This document shows positions 4,952 to 6,769 of a stretch of 6,769 nt of DNA, one piece after another. How positions within the stretch are numbered: position 1 is the first letter of the stretch; each line of letters begins with the position of its first letter. Made by a program: the position numbers and the translations under genes. The stretch comes from Candidatus Woesearchaeota archaeon (lineage in GTDB: Archaea; Nanoarchaeota; Nanoarchaeia; Woesearchaeales; UBA11576), in the NCBI GenBank assembly GCA_013331125.1, contig DUGW01000182.1, forward strand, positions 1-6,769. Direction: 5' to 3'. The notes below the pieces were generated by a model. That model had not been told where the DNA came from. It searched no databases and was given only the letters and a program-made list of their open reading frames with translations.

Positions 4952-6361
4952 ATGGAGAACCTTCGTATAGGTATTGTAGGTAATATTGGGGTTGGCAAGT
5001 CGACCCTTGTCGAGGCTGCTACCCGTCCGCCGCTCTCTGATCTTCTGCTGTCCTGTCTTCCCTCACGCACTGACGAGGACAAGGTGCACGCATTTCCTGA
5101 GGAGTTCAATCCTGTCGTACTCGACGCATTCTATGAAGACCCGATAGAGAATGCTTTCATGGCCCAGATCGAGTTCTTCAACGGCAGGCTTGACCGTCAG
5201 AAGCGTATCGAGAATGCGCGGGGCATCGTGCTTGAGGACCGGATACTCCACGAGGATTATCATATCTTCGGCCTTGCGCAGAAGATACTCAGCAACATGA
5301 CAGAGGCTGAGTTCCAGGCTTACAAGAGGACTTATGACATGATGACTGAGAGGGTGTCTGAGCCTGACCTGATAGTCTACCTGAAGGCTGATGTGCCTAC
5401 GCTGCAGAAGAGGATAAGAGAACGCGGCAGGGAGAGTGAATCGACGATACCTGAACAGTATCTGCGCACGCTCAATGAGCTCTATGAATCTTTCATCACA
5501 AGGCATGTCTCCTGTCCTGTCCTGACCATAGATGCTGACAAGGAATACAACGGCGACCTTTACATATACCTTGCAGAGACTGTGAAGAAGATAGTGGACA
5601 GGATAAAGACCCTTGACCTCAGGGTCACGACCCCTGGATTGAGTGATTGGGTGACCCTCCCCCAGACCGAGGCCACTATCCGCGCAATCGACGCTGAGAA
5701 GCGGCTTGAGGATTATCTGCAGCGCAACCCAAGGCTTATCACCATCGGCGGCAATGTGGGTCTTGGCAAGACCACCCTCGCTGCGATAATGGAGCGAAGC
5801 CTGAAGATAAGAGGGCTCTATGAAGAGCCTGAGAAGAACCCTCTGCTTGAGAGGTTCCTCCGCGACAAGAAGACCCATTGTTATGACCTTCAGATGCATT
5901 TCCTCCAGATGCGTGCAGAGCACCGCCTCATCGGCAAGTCCGGCGACGGGAGTTATGTCAAGGACCGGTCGCTCCCTGAGGATCTTCTTGTCTTCTGTTA
6001 TCAGTTCAACCGCGACGGCATCCTGACTGACCGTGAGCTTGACTCATTGGTCGCTGCTTTCAAGAGCAGGAACCTTCAGCTTCCGCCGTCAGATATCATG
6101 TTAGTGTTGCAGGGCAGTCCCAGCCTCGCTTGGCAGCGTATACAGCAGCGTGGCAGAGAGATGGAGATTGAGGGAGGCTGGAGCCTTGCCGACATACAGA
6201 AACTCAACAGGTGGTACCGGTCTTTCCCAGAGGATGTCAGGAGGTACGGGTTCCATGACGGCCCACTATTGGAGCTGGACGTCGAGAGACTTGACCTGAC
6301 CAACAGGATACATGTAGGCTACATCTTTGAGAAGGTTTATGATGCGTTGAAAAAGAGATGA
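4952..6361 (+). CDS. Tandem (two-domain) deoxynucleoside kinase-like protein
   Basis: This 469-residue chain holds two copies of the deoxynucleoside kinase (dNK) fold; ordinary dNKs are about 205-230 residues. Domain 1 (about 1-222) has a P-loop GNIGVGKST (10-18), EEFN and FYED (50-63) matching the substrate-side E-x-N...FY-x-D segment, LEDRILHED (94-102) in place of the D-R-S-I-Y-E-D motif, and a LID RIRERGRESE (154-163). Domain 2 (about 258-469) has a P-loop GNVGLGKTT (267-275), YEEPEKNPLLERF (290-302), KDRSLPED (337-344) and a LID RIQQRGREMEIEGG (396-409). They are joined by a linker of about 35 residues. Both halves keep the nucleotide-binding elements, so both may phosphorylate deoxynucleosides for salvage to dNTPs, in the cytoplasm. 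Substrates cannot be assigned. Start chosen at 4952 by its ribosome site; ATG 4919 would add 11 residues. It stands alone on the plus strand after a spacer with its own candidate promoter. Confidence 0.9.
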   Translation: MENLRIGIVGNIGVGKSTLVEAATRPPLSDLLLSCLPSRTDEDKVHAFPEEFNPVVLDAFYEDPIENAFMAQIEFFNGRLDRQKRIENARGIVLEDRILHEDYHIFGLAQKILSNMTEAEFQAYKRTYDMMTERVSEPDLIVYLKADVPTLQKRIRERGRESESTIPEQYLRTLNELYESFITRHVSCPVLTIDADKEYNGDLYIYLAETVKKIVDRIKTLDLRVTTPGLSDWVTLPQTEATIRAIDAEKRLEDYLQRNPRLITIGGNVGLGKTTLAAIMERSLKIRGLYEEPEKNPLLERFLRDKKTHCYDLQMHFLQMRAEHRLIGKSGDGSYVKDRSLPEDLLVFCYQFNRDGILTDRELDSLVAAFKSRNLQLPPSDIMLVLQGSPSLAWQRIQQRGREMEIEGGWSLADIQKLNRWYRSFPEDVRRYGFHDGPLLELDVERLDLTNRIHVGYIFEKVYDALKKR

Positions 6362-6372
6362 AAGGCCGACTT

Positions 6373-6412
6373 CCGGAATGTCTGGAAGATATCCGGTTTC
6401 TCTGTATTTTTT
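6373..6412 (+). terminator. Terminator after the kinase gene
   Basis: A possible hairpin (CCGGA 6373-6377 with TCCGG 6392-6396; an alternative pairing is CTTCC 6370-6374 with GGAAG 6384-6388) precedes a T-rich tract ending in six T (6407-6412). The T-run 46 bp past the stop is the expected archaeal termination signal. The remaining spacer, 6413-6483, shows no recognisable element. Confidence 0.55.
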
Positions 6413-6483
6413 CGTAAGGATGGCAGCATGGTCAGATGACTGTCCAGCAACATCGTCTTTGCTGCAGCTTTTTCTCGGCGAGA

Positions 6484-6491
6484 CTTATTAA
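6484..6491 (+). promoter_or_regulatory. TATA box of the gene at the right edge
   Basis: CTTATTAA is centred at 6487.5, 26.5 bp before the ATG at 6514, with no Shine-Dalgarno between them. This is a leaderless arrangement and the main reason for choosing that start. Confidence 0.7.
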
Positions 6492-6513
6492 CCATGAAAA
6501 CACCTATTGTCGC

Positions 6514-6769
6514 ATGGCCTATGCAGAGGTTGACCAGAGCGGTAAGATAGAGCAGTTTGATATGGATACAGTGGTGGCGTTGAATAATGACAGGAAGTTC
6601 TCAGTGATGATACCCAAAAGAGTAAAACAGGATATATATACAAGATACAAGACCAAAATCAATGATTTAGGATACAGGCTATTCATAACAGCACTTTTCT
6701 ACTGCCTGAAAGAAAATATCAACTATGAGACAAAAGCAGTGATCTGCAATGAATATGAAGGTCACGAAG
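6514..6769 (+). CDS. Unrecognised protein, N-terminal part only (runs off the window)
   Basis: An open frame of 85 codons runs from ATG 6514 to the window edge without a stop. The product begins MAYAEVDQSGKIEQ, continues with a charged, strand-like KFSVMIPKRVK (28-38), a hydrophobic helix-like stretch around LGYRLFITALFYCLK (52-66), and ends with a segment reading AVICNEYEGHE (75-85). I cannot assign a family. The E-Y-x-G-H-E ending looks like the start of a conserved acidic motif but the rest is missing. The leaderless promoter at 6484-6491 supports it being a real gene with this start. Its codon use differs from the other plus-strand genes: about 27 of 85 codons end in A, and it is visibly A-rich. 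That could mean recent acquisition or a change in local strand bias. Confidence 0.7.
   Translation, partial: MAYAEVDQSGKIEQFDMDTVVALNNDRKFSVMIPKRVKQDIYTRYKTKINDLGYRLFITALFYCLKENINYETKAVICNEYEGHE

Noticed and set aside
4908..4970. 20-codon upstream frame overlapping the kinase start
   Set aside because: It has no ribosome site in the register used by the other genes (the nearest GGAG is too far), and nothing suggests it is translated.
5063..5923. 286-codon minus-strand open frame inside the kinase gene
   Set aside because: It lies opposite the conserved dNK domains, has no promoter or ribosome site, and its translation shows no family features.
6413..6513. Possible small RNA or tRNA in the spacer before the last gene
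   Set aside because: No cloverleaf, T-loop consensus or box motifs were found, apart from the TATA box at its right end; a short GCAGC/GCTGC pairing is weak.

Overview
This window looks archaeal. TATA boxes (TATTTAAA, TATTAATA, TTTATAAG, CTTATTAA types) sit about 26-28 bp in front of five start codons that have no leader, which is the leaderless archaeal arrangement. The genes that do have leaders or lie inside operons carry Shine-Dalgarno cores (GGAGGT, GAGGTG, GGGGTG, GGAGG), all in the same register. The phylum cannot be fixed from the sequence. A mesophilic lineage with mid-range GC is likely, and a DPANN-type genome is only a guess.

Left part, minus strand, read right to left. A UV damage endonuclease gene (uvsE, 1966 to 1076) overlaps by four bases (ATGA) a TspO/MBR membrane protein gene (1079 to 594). 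A saccharopine dehydrogenase-like oxidoreductase follows (510 to beyond base 1, C-terminus missing) with its own leaderless promoter. Divergent from uvsE is a HIT-family nucleotide hydrolase (2070-2540, plus). It converges on an unrecognised 161-residue gene (3049 to 2564, minus).

Right part, plus strand. A 90-bp divergent promoter region (3050-3139) drives the unrecognised minus gene and a two-gene operon. The operon holds an unrecognised 378-residue soluble protein (3140-4276) and a divergent gamma-glutamylcyclotransferase-fold protein (4273-4734, probable TTG start). After a 217-bp spacer with a candidate terminator, promoter and palindrome comes the most unusual gene, a single chain with two complete deoxynucleoside-kinase-like domains in tandem (4952-6361). 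A T-rich terminator region follows. The window then ends inside an A-rich unrecognised gene with a leaderless promoter (6514 onward).

Functional reading (inference): UV-lesion incision (UvsE), a tetrapyrrole/oxidative-stress membrane protein (TspO), a nucleotide hydrolase (HIT) and a deoxynucleoside kinase fit a theme of light or oxidative damage and nucleotide handling. Only the uvsE-tspO pair and the 3140-4734 pair are tied together by sequence evidence. No tRNA, rRNA, CRISPR array, insertion sequence or integrase was seen. No gene-free stretch exceeds 300 bases.
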